Assembly: GCA_016707685.1 (NCBI GenBank)
Contig: JADJHE010000003.1
Location: 1 to 64,000, forward strand
Direction of reading: 5' to 3'
DNA: 64,000 nucleotides
Source: Bacteroidota bacterium
GTDB taxonomy: Bacteria > Bacteroidota > Bacteroidia > 2-12-FULL-35-15
The position numbers and the translations under genes were made by a program. Position 1 is the first letter of the stretch. Each line of letters begins with the position of its first letter. This document shows, piece after piece, positions 47,980-56,512 of this stretch. A model generated the notes under the pieces. That model searched no databases. It worked only from the letters and a program-made list of their open reading frames with translations, and was not told the origin of the DNA.

Positions 47980-48011
47980 AAAAAGAAGGGTTGTATGGGA
48001 TTATAAAACAC

Positions 48012-48035
48012 AAAACCCCCAGCAAAGGGGATTTT
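48012..48035 (-). terminator. Weak terminator after tatA
   Basis: AAAACCCC and GGGGATTTT form an 8-bp stem with one bulged base and a 7-base loop, 16 bp after the tatA stop codon on the minus strand, with T-rich flanks. Read-through to gatA is likely. Confidence 0.5.
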
Positions 48036-48050
48036 GATGATATGAATTAA

Positions 48051-48248
48051 CTAGTCTTTTTTCTCTGGAGTAGAAGCGTTTTCGCCTTCACCTTTAGATG
48101 CGTCTTTAAATTCTTTAACACCTTTTCCTAGGCCTTTCATTAGTTCAGGGATTTTTTTACCACCAAAAAGTAATAAAACAATGATTAAAATGATAATCAT
48201 TTCTGAACCACCTAGACCAAAAATGCCCAATAAAATATTATTTAACAT
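48051..48248 (-). CDS. tatA: Twin-arginine translocase subunit TatA
   Basis: The protein has 65 residues: short N-terminus, one membrane helix (GGSEMIIILIIVLLLFGGKK), the conserved FGGKKIPELMKGLGKG hinge and amphipathic helix, and a charged tail (KGEGENASTPEKKD). TatA oligomers make the pore for folded proteins with twin-Arg signals. No tatB or tatC is near; Bacteroidota usually have TatA and TatC at separate loci. The gene sits 44 bp after the EnvC-like gene. Confidence 0.93.
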   Translation of the reverse strand: MLNNILLGIFGLGGSEMIIILIIVLLLFGGKKIPELMKGLGKGVKEFKDASKGEGENASTPEKKD

Positions 48249-48272
48249 GATTTATGTTTTTAAAATGCGCTA

Positions 48273-48280
48273 CAAAGATA
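48273..48280 (-). promoter_or_regulatory. Putative -7 element TATCTTTG before tatA
   Basis: On the minus strand the full consensus TATCTTTG ends 24 bp before the tatA start. No good -33 TTG is at the right distance. Confidence 0.4.
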
Positions 48281-48292
48281 AGAAAATATCTA

Positions 48293-49546
48293 TTAATTGT
48301 TCCTGAATAACCAATCTTCGGGGTTTAATTTTGTTTGGCCCTTCCATATTTCAAAGTGCAACAGCGTTTTGGCGTCATCGTCATCGTAAAGAATAGAGCC
48401 AATGTTCTGCTTTGTTGTTACTTTATCCTCCACTTTTACATATACTTCTTTAAGATTCGAATAAACGGTTATAAAATCGCCATGTCGTATTAGGATAAAC
48501 TGTCCAGCACCAGGCATGTTTACCACGCCTTTAACAACACCTTCAAATACAGCCCGAGCAATAGCACCATTATTGGTTGTAATGTCAACACCGTTGTTAT
48601 TGATATCAATATTTGGCATTAAAGGATGCGGATGCACACCAAATTTTTCGCTAATAATACCTTTTGCAACAGGCCATGGCAGTTTAGCTTTGTTGCTTGA
48701 GAATGAATTTGAAAGAAGTTGAGCTTCTGGTGTTAAGATTAATTTTGTTGGTTTAGGTTTTCCTTTTGGAGCTTCACTTACTTGTTTTTCAAGTTCTTTT
48801 TCAATAATTCTTTGAATCGCTAGTTGTAATTTTTGAGCATCTTTTTTCTTTTTCTCCAAATCCTTTTTCAACTTGTTTTCTTGTTGTTGTAGCTCAGAAA
48901 ACACTTGTTCTTTTTCGGATTTTTCGGATGTAAGACTTTTTTTCTCCTCAACTTCATTCGTTAATAAATCTCTTTTATCCGTTTTTTTCGACTCAAGCTC
49001 TTGTACTTTTATATTCAAGTTCTTTTGTGTTCCAACAATCATTTCGGCTTGTTTATGCCTATAATCGCTGTACTGCTGAAGGTATTTTAATCGCATGTAA
49101 GCTTGTTGAAAATCTTTTGCTGCAAAAACAAACATTAAGCGGCTGTATGCATCTTGATTTTTATAGGCATAATAAATCATTTTTGCATATTCTGCTTTCA
49201 GCTTATCTAAATCAGTTTGAAGCTTATGAATACTTTTATTATTCTCTTCAATGTTTTTGTTTAAGATGTAAATTTCGTTGTTGATGGTTGCAATTAACTC
49301 TTCGCGAGCACTTATTTTTTTATTCAAAATCACCAATTGGTTCAATGAAAGTTTTTTATTTTTTTTAGTTTCTGCAAGCAATTGATTGGTGTTTTCAATC
49401 TCTTTTTGTAATTGCTTTTTTTTATTTTCTAAGTCTTTTTTTGTTTGTTTTTGGGCATAAGCCGTTGAGGTGCTTAGAGTTACTAAGCACATTACGATGA
49501 AAACGAATAAGGTGTTTTTATTGTTCTTTGTAAACAACTTGCTCAT
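48293..49546 (-). CDS. EnvC-like murein hydrolase activator (degenerate M23 domain)
   Basis: The protein has 417 residues from ATG 49546, with signal peptide (LFVFIVMCLVTLSTSTAYAQ). A long coiled coil (about residues 30-245, e.g. KQTKKDLENKKKQLQKEIEN) leads to a LytM/M23 domain (WPVAKGIISEKFGVHPHPLM). The zinc-binding motifs are lost: NNNGVDI replaces HxGxDI, and LLHFEIWK lacks the second His of HxH. So it probably activates amidases at the division site rather than cutting peptidoglycan. The longer start at 49594 overlaps DUF4292 more and lacks a signal, so 49546 is preferred. Confidence 0.9.
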   Translation of the reverse strand: MSKLFTKNNKNTLFVFIVMCLVTLSTSTAYAQKQTKKDLENKKKQLQKEIENTNQLLAETKKNKKLSLNQLVILNKKISAREELIATINNEIYILNKNIEENNKSIHKLQTDLDKLKAEYAKMIYYAYKNQDAYSRLMFVFAAKDFQQAYMRLKYLQQYSDYRHKQAEMIVGTQKNLNIKVQELESKKTDKRDLLTNEVEEKKSLTSEKSEKEQVFSELQQQENKLKKDLEKKKKDAQKLQLAIQRIIEKELEKQVSEAPKGKPKPTKLILTPEAQLLSNSFSSNKAKLPWPVAKGIISEKFGVHPHPLMPNIDINNNGVDITTNNGAIARAVFEGVVKGVVNMPGAGQFILIRHGDFITVYSNLKEVYVKVEDKVTTKQNIGSILYDDDDAKTLLHFEIWKGQTKLNPEDWLFRNN

Positions 49547-50396
49547 AATTATCTGGAATTTTAAATGGGAACGACTGTTCTTCGTTAAGTACAATTTTTG
49601 TATAGTTGATATCGATTAGAACGTTTTTCTTTGCCACAATCGTATATTTTATTTTTTGAGGAAACTGTTGTGTTGAATCCACTTTTGTAAAGTCAGAAAA
49701 TTGTGCATCAAAACTTCTATCTGGATTAAATTCATAAAAAAGAATCCGAACAATTTTAAAGTTGTCTGGTTGCATATAAATACTTTGTGCAGGCTCTCTT
49801 AACTCTTTGCCTTTTTCCATAACCTTTTTAAGTTTGTGTTTTCGAATAGTTCCCAATGTGTATTGGCAATTATCGACACCCGATTTTATTTTTTCATCTT
49901 CATCATAAAACTCAACGCTGTTGCCCACCAAAAGCGATTGCAGCATTTCAAAATCTAAGTCCGTATTCAGCAACTTACTAATGAATGCATAGTCGCCAAC
50001 AAAAAATTGATTTTTAATTCGGTTCAAAAATTTTACCGAATCTTTTGTAATTAAAACTCTTGCACCTTCAATTCCAATCTTTGAGATTGACATCCAAAGC
50101 ACACTATCTTTTTTTAAACGAAGTGTGATGCTAAATGAGTTGGAGGAACTATCAATCAAGGCTTCTGCATTAATTTTTGCATTCAGTCGATCAAATTTAA
50201 ATTCATTTTCTTTTAATTGTTTCGTTAAAACCTTTGTTGACTTCGGATCAATAAAGCACTTGCCGTTGTTTAAAGCAATTGGTTGTTGATTTTTGCATGA
50301 ACTCATAAATAAAGAGAACAAAACAATGCCAATCAACAACATAATGGTATGTGTTGAAAACAGCATTTTTTTGTTTTTTATAAAAGAGCTATTCAT
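49518..50396 (-). CDS. DUF4292 lipoprotein
   Basis: The protein has 292 residues from ATG 50396 and ends with the lipobox MSSC (Cys34 counted from this start; Cys24 from the ATG at 50366). The mature part (FDRLNAKINAEALIDSSSNS, LRLKKDSVLWMSISKIGIEG) and the C-terminal strands fit the DUF4292 family, whose fold resembles the outer-membrane lipoprotein carriers LolA and LolB. The role is likely in lipoprotein or lipid transport to the outer membrane; this is inference. It overlaps the TPR gene by 8 bp and the EnvC-like gene by 29 bp, so these three are coupled. Confidence 0.85.
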   Translation of the reverse strand: MNSSFIKNKKMLFSTHTIMLLIGIVLFSLFMSSCKNQQPIALNNGKCFIDPKSTKVLTKQLKENEFKFDRLNAKINAEALIDSSSNSFSITLRLKKDSVLWMSISKIGIEGARVLITKDSVKFLNRIKNQFFVGDYAFISKLLNTDLDFEMLQSLLVGNSVEFYDEDEKIKSGVDNCQYTLGTIRKHKLKKVMEKGKELREPAQSIYMQPDNFKIVRILFYEFNPDRSFDAQFSDFTKVDSTQQFPQKIKYTIVAKKNVLIDINYTKIVLNEEQSFPFKIPDNYEQVVYKEQ

Positions 50397-52148
50397 ACAG
50401 TTTTTTATCAGCAATTTTTTTATCAATCAAATTACTTGCGCCACCTATTTTTTGAGCATTTATCCAGTAATTTAAAGCCTCATCTGTATTGCCAAGTTTG
50501 TACATTACATCACCATAGTGCTCTAGTAAGGTTGCGTTTCCTTTGCCACCATTATCAATTGCTTTGCCAATCCAAATCTTGGCATCTTCCAATTTATTCA
50601 TTTGATAAAGAATCCAGCCATACGTGTCTTGGTATGAACTATTATTTGGTTCTACTTGATTACATTTTTTAGAAAGTGCTTCTGCCCGCTCAAGGTTTGT
50701 TTTTCTTAATGACAAATAATAGGAATAGTTGTTTAATACGTAAGCGCTATTGGGATCAATTTCTAATGCCTTTTCATAGGCCTCATCGGATGCAGAATGA
50801 TTTTTTAATTGGTTTTGAGCATCACCAATATTTGCATAAAATTGTGCTAATAGCAGGTCGTTACCAAAAACAAATTCTTTTCCTGTAGTAAATGCCTCTA
50901 CTGCATCTTCGTATTTTTTAAGTTGAATATTTGCGGCACCATTAAAAAAGTAGGGGACGGGCTGATTTGGAAAAAGCTCCATGGCTTCCTTGCTATCTTT
51001 TTGTAATGCTTCAAAGTCGTTTAGGTCCGAATCCAGCACTAACAATTGATTCCAAATTGCATACTTTTCTTTATCAAGCGCAATTGCTTTTCTGAACTGT
51101 GTTCGCGCTTCTTCGTTTTTTTTGTCGCGGTATAAAAAATCGCCATAAATAGAAAATGCTTTTGCGTCATCAGGATGTACAGCCACGATTATTTTGCAAA
51201 GTTCGTCTGCATCGCCTTTAAGTTCAGCATAAACTTCGGTGATTGAATAATACGACAATAAAATTTTAACCTTTGTGTCAATGTCTAAATCTTTACTTTT
51301 AAAAGCTAATTTTATTTCCTCAAACGCTTTTTCATTTTCCTTTTTAGAACGATAATAATCGGCAATAGAAAGGTGAACATATGCATTGTTGGGATCTATT
51401 TTCAACAAATCGTTGTAAGCATCAAACGCTTTGTCGGGTTGGCCTTTATCTTGATACAGCTCGCCAAGCATTCCAAAATATTTTGCTTCTTTAGGATAAG
51501 CTTTAATTAGTTTATTTGTTTCTTCAATTGCTTTGTCAAAACTTTTAAGGGAGCGGTAGATTTTTAATTTTTGTACAGACACCTCTTCACTAACACCAGT
51601 TCTTTCTTCAACTTTATCGTATGTTTTTATAGCTTCATTTGTTTTGCCAAGGAACAAATAGGCATTTGCAAGCTCATAATAAAACTCAACTTTGTTGGGA
51701 TTCTTTTTTACAAGTGTTTCATATACCTTTGCGTATTCTGCAATGTTTTTGTTTTCTTTTAAGACAATCAGCATACAGCATTTGATACCAACTATTATTG
51801 GGATCAATAGTTGCAGCTTTTTTGCTATAAAAAGTGCTTGATTTTATTGTTTTGAAACAAATAGATGTTTGCTAACTCATACATAGTAGCAGCGCTATTC
51901 GGGTTAATTCGAAGCGCTTGACTATAATAGGTTTCAGCTAATTCATAATTGCCCAAAACCTTTTCTTTGTTTGCATTAAAAAAAAGGTATTCAAAATTTA
52001 CCCTGTCTTTGTCAGCTAATTCGGCACCATTTGTTTTTTCTGGATTCGAATTTTTTGCACTTGCACTTGATTTACAGGAGCACAATGAAAGCACAAGCGC
52101 AAAAGCGATTGAAGGAAAGATTAGATATGTAGTTGTTTTAACTTTCAA
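50389..52148 (-). CDS. TPR-repeat lipoprotein, two frameshifts
   Basis: The mended protein has about 585 residues. It starts at a TTG (complement of 52146-52148) that gives signal peptide and lipobox LCSC (Cys25). TPR units follow, for example LGNYELAETYYSQALRINPN and GDFLYRDKKNEEARTQFRKA, about ten in all. Two indels occur: near 51832, after QNNKIK, and near 51770, before KENKNIAEYAKVYE; the middle frame reads KKAATIDPNNSWYQMLYADC and fits between. It is probably an outer-membrane-linked scaffold. Position between the nucleotidyltransferase and DUF4292 genes suggests a role in envelope assembly. Confidence 0.82.
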
Positions 52149-52151
52149 TTT

Positions 52152-53156
52152 TTATCGAATCGTACTGTAATCACTTATGCTCGCGTCATTAGATTTGCCA
52201 GTATATTCAGCATAATTTCCAACCATTGAGTTACTCAACTCTGCATTCATAATTTTTGAATTGGTTTGAATGATACAATTTTTTACAATGGATTTTTGAA
52301 TAATTGTGTTTGCTCCAATGGAAGCATGTGGTCCAACAACAGCATCAATTAACTGAACGCCCTCGCCAATAAAGCAAGGCTCAATGATTTTAGAATTTTG
52401 ATTTTTTACTGAAGGGTGAATCAAAGTTTCTTTTTCTTTTATAAACTCCAATATTCTTGAATTTGTATAAACGGTAGCATCTTTGTTCCCACAGTCCAAC
52501 CATTCTGTTACTTTCCCTGGAGTAAATTTGGTTCCCTTTGCTTTCATGTTTTCTAAAGCATTGGTTAATTGAAATTCTCCTTTTTCTTTGATGTTGTTAT
52601 CCAACAAATATTGTAGTTCGTTACGTAAATAGTCGCCATCTTTGAAATAATAGATACCTATGATTGCAAGGTCAGACACAAACTCTTGCGGTTTCTCCAC
52701 AAAATCAGTGATTACATTATTAGCATCCATTTTTACAACACCAAAAGGTTTTGGATCCTCTACTTTCTGAACCCAAATAATTCCTTCTTGTGATGAGTCC
52801 ATTTTAAAATCGGCCTTAAATAGGGTATCAGCAAATGCAACAACCACTTTACCGGTAACACATTCTTTTGCGCACATGATTGCATGCGCTGTTCCTAGCG
52901 GTTCATCTTGATAGAAAATGCTGCCTTTTGCACCAAGGCTTTCGGCAACTTTAACCAAATTGTTTTCTGCTTCTTTTCCAAAACGCCCAACAACAAATGC
53001 AATTTCATCAACTTTTTCGTCACATACCTTGGTGATGTCTTCAACAATGCGTTGTACCATTGGTTTTCCTGCAATTGGAATTAATGGTTTTGGTGTTGTT
53101 AGTGTGTGTGGGCGCATACGCTTGCCCATTCCAGCCATTGGGATAATTATTTTCAT
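52152..53156 (-). CDS. Sugar-phosphate nucleotidyltransferase with left-handed beta-helix tail
   Basis: The protein has 334 residues. The NTP-binding signature is IIIPMAGMGKRMRPHTLTTP with the Lys in PKPLIPIAGKPMVQRIV; later QDEPLGTAHAI and the Asp in VVAFADTLFKAD complete the active site. The C-terminal hexapeptide region (IGEGVQLIDAVVGPHASIGA) forms a beta-helix. It resembles RmlA- and GlmU-like enzymes that make NDP-sugars for envelope glycans. The exact sugar is not clear. It stands 12 bp after dut and 3 bp before the TPR gene on the same strand. Confidence 0.88.
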   Translation of the reverse strand: MKIIIPMAGMGKRMRPHTLTTPKPLIPIAGKPMVQRIVEDITKVCDEKVDEIAFVVGRFGKEAENNLVKVAESLGAKGSIFYQDEPLGTAHAIMCAKECVTGKVVVAFADTLFKADFKMDSSQEGIIWVQKVEDPKPFGVVKMDANNVITDFVEKPQEFVSDLAIIGIYYFKDGDYLRNELQYLLDNNIKEKGEFQLTNALENMKAKGTKFTPGKVTEWLDCGNKDATVYTNSRILEFIKEKETLIHPSVKNQNSKIIEPCFIGEGVQLIDAVVGPHASIGANTIIQKSIVKNCIIQTNSKIMNAELSNSMVGNYAEYTGKSNDASISDYSTIR

Positions 53157-53168
53157 AAATACGATTTT

Positions 53169-53603
53169 TTATTTTTTTCCAGTGCTTCCAAACCCACCAT
53201 CGCCTCGAGCGGTTTCTTCTAGCTGTTCAACTTCAATCCATTCGGCTTGTTCGTGTTTTGCGATTACCAGTTGAGCAACACGTTCGCCATCGTTTATTGT
53301 AAATGCTTCGTTTGATAAATTCACTAAAATAACTTTTACTTCCCCTCTGTAGTCGGCATCAATTGTGCCAGGTGAGTTTAGTACGGTTAATCCGTTTTTA
53401 AATGCTAAACCGCTTCTTGGTCGAACTTGTGCTTCAAAACCAACTGGTAATTCCATAAATAAACCCGTAGGAACCAATGTTCGCTCCAAGGATTTTAATA
53501 CTATGGGCGCATCTAAATTGGCACGCAAATCCATTCCAGCTGCTGCTTGTGTTGCATAGCTTGGCAATTCGTGTTTTGATTTATTAATAATTTTAATTTT
53601 CAT
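53169..53603 (-). CDS. dut: dUTP diphosphatase
   Basis: The protein has 144 residues and all five dUTPase motifs in order: AAGMDLRA, PRSGLAFKNGL, GTIDADYRGEVK (with the catalytic Asp), ERVAQLVI and the flexible C-terminal RGDGGFGSTG. The trimeric enzyme turns dUTP into dUMP and PPi, keeping uracil out of DNA and feeding dTMP synthesis. Its start overlaps the end of the flippase gene by 11 bp. Confidence 0.96.
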   Translation of the reverse strand: MKIKIINKSKHELPSYATQAAAGMDLRANLDAPIVLKSLERTLVPTGLFMELPVGFEAQVRPRSGLAFKNGLTVLNSPGTIDADYRGEVKVILVNLSNEAFTINDGERVAQLVIAKHEQAEWIEVEQLEETARGDGGFGSTGKK

Positions 53604-55077
53604 TTGATGCCATTTTAATAAAATGTTTTTTCTCGATTTTCCAGATGAATGCTATAAAAGCAAGAAGTAACACATTGCCAATTAATAGATTTATTACAAC
53701 CATTTCTGATTTGAATAAAACATAGATAACATACAAAGTTAATGATAAACCTAGGTAGCCAAGGATGCGTTTTAAATCATAATTAACAGGGTAATGTTTA
53801 TTACCGATGAAGTAGGAGGCAATCATCATGCTGGCGTAGCATATTAAGGTTGCCCATGCTGAGCCCATGTAGCCAATTCGAGGAATCCAATAGAGGTTTA
53901 ATGAAACGGTTATAATTGCACCAAAAATGGTTAGTAAGGCTCCGTAGTGCGTTTGTCCGGTTAGTTTATACCAGATGGATTGGTTGATAAAAATGCCCAA
54001 GAACAAATTCGCTAACAACAAAATAGGGACTACACCCAATCCTGCGCGATAATCTTCTCCAACAAAAAATTTAATCCAGTCGATATTCGCCATCGTGCCT
54101 AAAAAGATGATAGAGCAGATGATTACGAAGTATTTCATAATGATTGCATAGGTCTTTTTTGCATCTTTCTCCTTCGATTGACTAAAAAAGAAGGGTTCGG
54201 CAGCAAAACGGAAGGTTTGAATAAAAATGGTCATGATAATGGAAACTTTGTAACAGGCACCATAAATACCTGTTTGGGATAAGGCTTCGTTTTCTGGTAG
54301 CAAATGAATTAACAAAACACGATCAAGTGTTTCGTTAATCATGCCCGCCATGCCTGCAACCAAAAGAGGCAGTGCATATTGCATCATTTTTTTCCACAGT
54401 ACAGAATCAAAAACATAGGTTGATTTATAAATTTCAGGGAAAAGAAGTAGAAGTGTTACAATACTGGCAATTAGGTTTGAAATAAAGATGTATCCAATTC
54501 CAATTTCTGGTTTGTAAAAAAGGTTAATAAAGCCTTTGAAAATGGATTCATCTGCATCGTATACCGATTTACAAAAAACAATAAAGAACAGATTTAACCC
54601 AATGTTGATTGCAATATTAATTGTTTTGATGATTGCAAATCGTTTTGCTTTTGCTTGTTCACGCAATTTTGCAAAAGGTATTGCTGCTAATGCATCCGTT
54701 GCTATGATAATTGCAAACCAGGTTACATATTCGGGATGACCAGTAAATTTAATGCTTTCGGAAATTGAATTTGAAAAGGCGCTAGCCAAAACAATAAACG
54801 ATGCACTCGAAATAAATACAGAAATAAAGGCGGTTGTATAAACACGTTGTTTATCATTTTCGGATTGTGAAAATTTGAACAAGGTTGTTTCCATACCATA
54901 GGTTAAAAACACCAATAAAAAAGATACATAAGCATATGCTGACGTTACAACACCAAAATCCTCTGTAGAATAGTTATAGGTATAGAGCGGAGTAAGAAAA
55001 TAGTTTAAAAGCCTGCCCACAATGGTAGGTAAACCGTAAATAGCGGTTTGTGAAGCAAGTTTTTTAAGTGGATTCAA
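53593..55077 (-). CDS. Wzx-like polysaccharide/lipid flippase (MOP superfamily)
   Basis: The protein has 494 residues with 12-14 membrane helices, starting LKKLASQTAIYGLPTIVGRL, which is the typical N-terminal amphipathic part and first helix of this family. YTYNYSTEDFGVVTSAYAYV and ALPLLVAGMAGMINETLDRV are further recognisable segments. Relatives move undecaprenyl-linked glycans or lipid II across the inner membrane. With the nucleotidyltransferase 2 genes later, a surface glycan role is likely. It leads the minus-strand envelope block. Confidence 0.85.
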   Translation of the reverse strand: MNPLKKLASQTAIYGLPTIVGRLLNYFLTPLYTYNYSTEDFGVVTSAYAYVSFLLVFLTYGMETTLFKFSQSENDKQRVYTTAFISVFISSASFIVLASAFSNSISESIKFTGHPEYVTWFAIIIATDALAAIPFAKLREQAKAKRFAIIKTINIAINIGLNLFFIVFCKSVYDADESIFKGFINLFYKPEIGIGYIFISNLIASIVTLLLLFPEIYKSTYVFDSVLWKKMMQYALPLLVAGMAGMINETLDRVLLIHLLPENEALSQTGIYGACYKVSIIMTIFIQTFRFAAEPFFFSQSKEKDAKKTYAIIMKYFVIICSIIFLGTMANIDWIKFFVGEDYRAGLGVVPILLLANLFLGIFINQSIWYKLTGQTHYGALLTIFGAIITVSLNLYWIPRIGYMGSAWATLICYASMMIASYFIGNKHYPVNYDLKRILGYLGLSLTLYVIYVLFKSEMVVINLLIGNVLLLAFIAFIWKIEKKHFIKMASNEN

Positions 55078-55173
55078 TTCAGTTTAAGTTAAGTTAAAAT
55101 TTAATTTGTGCCTGAAGGCTTATGGTATTTGATTTATTTAAAACTTCAAACGCCTTTAACTATTGTAACCGAA

Positions 55174-55957
55174 TTATTTTCCTGGAAAATTTGCTTTGCG
55201 TTTTTCCAAAAAGGCAGTTGTTCCTTCTTTGAAATCGGCCGTGCCAAAACATTTTCCAAATTCATTGATTTCAGTATCAAAACCATTTACACCATCCACA
55301 TAATTTGCATTTACAGAACGAATAGCACTTGCAATTGCAACAGACGATTTGCTGATAATTTTGCCAGCAATTTCATTGCATTTTGTAAGTAATTCTTCTT
55401 GTACTACAACATGGTTCACAAGTCCCCAGGAAAGGGCATCACTTAGCAGATACCATGTCTGCTGTCATAATCATTTCTAAAGCTTTTCCTTTTCCAACCA
55501 ATTGTGCCAAACGTTGTGTTCCACCGTATCCAGGAATTACACCCAAGGAAACTTCTGGCAAGCCCATTTTTGCATTGTCCGAAGCAACACGAATATGGCA
55601 ACTCATAGCAAGCTCTAAGCCACCTCCCAAAGCAAATCCGTTAACTGCTGCAATTACAGGTGTTGTTAAATTTTGAACGAAATCAAATAATTTTTTATGT
55701 CCTTCAGCACTTAATGCTTTTCCTTGTTCTACTGTAAAGCTTGCAAATTCAGAAATATCAGCACCTGCAACAAATGCTTTTTGTCCTGAACCGGTGATGA
55801 TTATAACTTTAATAGCGGTATCTTTTTCTGCAGCATCAAATGCTTGATGAAGCTCATCTATTGTTTTTTTATTAAGTGCATTTAATTTATCGGGACGATT
55901 AATAGTAATCGTTTGTATGTTATTTTCTGTTGCTGTTACTATGTTTTCGAAGTGCAT
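55174..55957 (-). CDS. Enoyl-CoA hydratase/isomerase family protein, frameshifted
   Basis: The mended protein is about 260 residues, the normal size of crotonase-type hydratases. KAFVAGADISEFASF and GFALGGGLELAMSCHIR form the two oxyanion-hole segments; the Glu of GGGLELAM and the one in PEVSLGVIPGYGGTQRLAQL are the catalytic pair. Removing one T near 55430 gives MVSAKDALSWGLVNHVVVQE. It hydrates trans-enoyl-CoA in beta-oxidation or related paths. It is 24 bp from a B12-binding mutase subunit gene, which suggests a shared role in acyl-CoA metabolism. Confidence 0.9.
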
Positions 55958-55981
55958 ACGCGTTGTGTTTTTAAATTTAAT

Positions 55982-56389
55982 CTAGAAATTTCTATGTTCT
56001 TTTACATAGTTGGTGATGTATTCAACAATTTCTTTTGTGTCTGTACCAGGAGGAAAAAGTTTTCCAACACCAAGATCATTTAGCTTTTTGATATCAGGAT
56101 CAGGAATAATTCCTCCGCCAGTTAATAACACATCGTTCAAGCCTTTTTCTTTCATGAGTGTCATTATTTTTGGAAAAACAGTATTGTGTGCGCCAGATAA
56201 AATGCTAATTCCAATGGCATCCACATCTTCTTGAAGTGCTGCATTTACAACCATTTCTGGTGTTTGACGTAAACCTGTGTAAATAACTTCCATTCCTGCA
56301 TCTCGCAAAAAGGAAGCAATAACTTTAGCACCACGGTCGTGTCCATCAAGTCCAACTTTAGCTACTAAAACTCTTATGGGTCTGTTCAT
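55982..56389 (-). CDS. Cobalamin-binding domain protein (methylmalonyl-CoA mutase small-subunit type)
   Basis: The protein has 135 residues and consists of the C-terminal B12 domain alone. DGHDRGAKV carries the DxHxxG motif whose His replaces dimethylbenzimidazole on cobalt; SILSGAHNTVFPKIM and LTGGGIIPDPDIKKLN are the other B12 contacts. It pairs with a separate catalytic subunit, not seen here, to turn methylmalonyl-CoA into succinyl-CoA or a related isomerisation. It precedes the enoyl-CoA hydratase gene on the same strand. Confidence 0.9.
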   Translation of the reverse strand: MNRPIRVLVAKVGLDGHDRGAKVIASFLRDAGMEVIYTGLRQTPEMVVNAALQEDVDAIGISILSGAHNTVFPKIMTLMKEKGLNDVLLTGGGIIPDPDIKKLNDLGVGKLFPPGTDTKEIVEYITNYVKEHRNF

Positions 56390-56512
56390 ATATTCGGTTC
56401 AAATTATTGGTTACGAATATACAAAAATCCCTGGCTTGTATTGAGATTTTTAGCCAGAATTCGTATTTTGAATTGTAATAATAAAAAGATGAAATGGAAG
56501 GGCAAAAAACAC

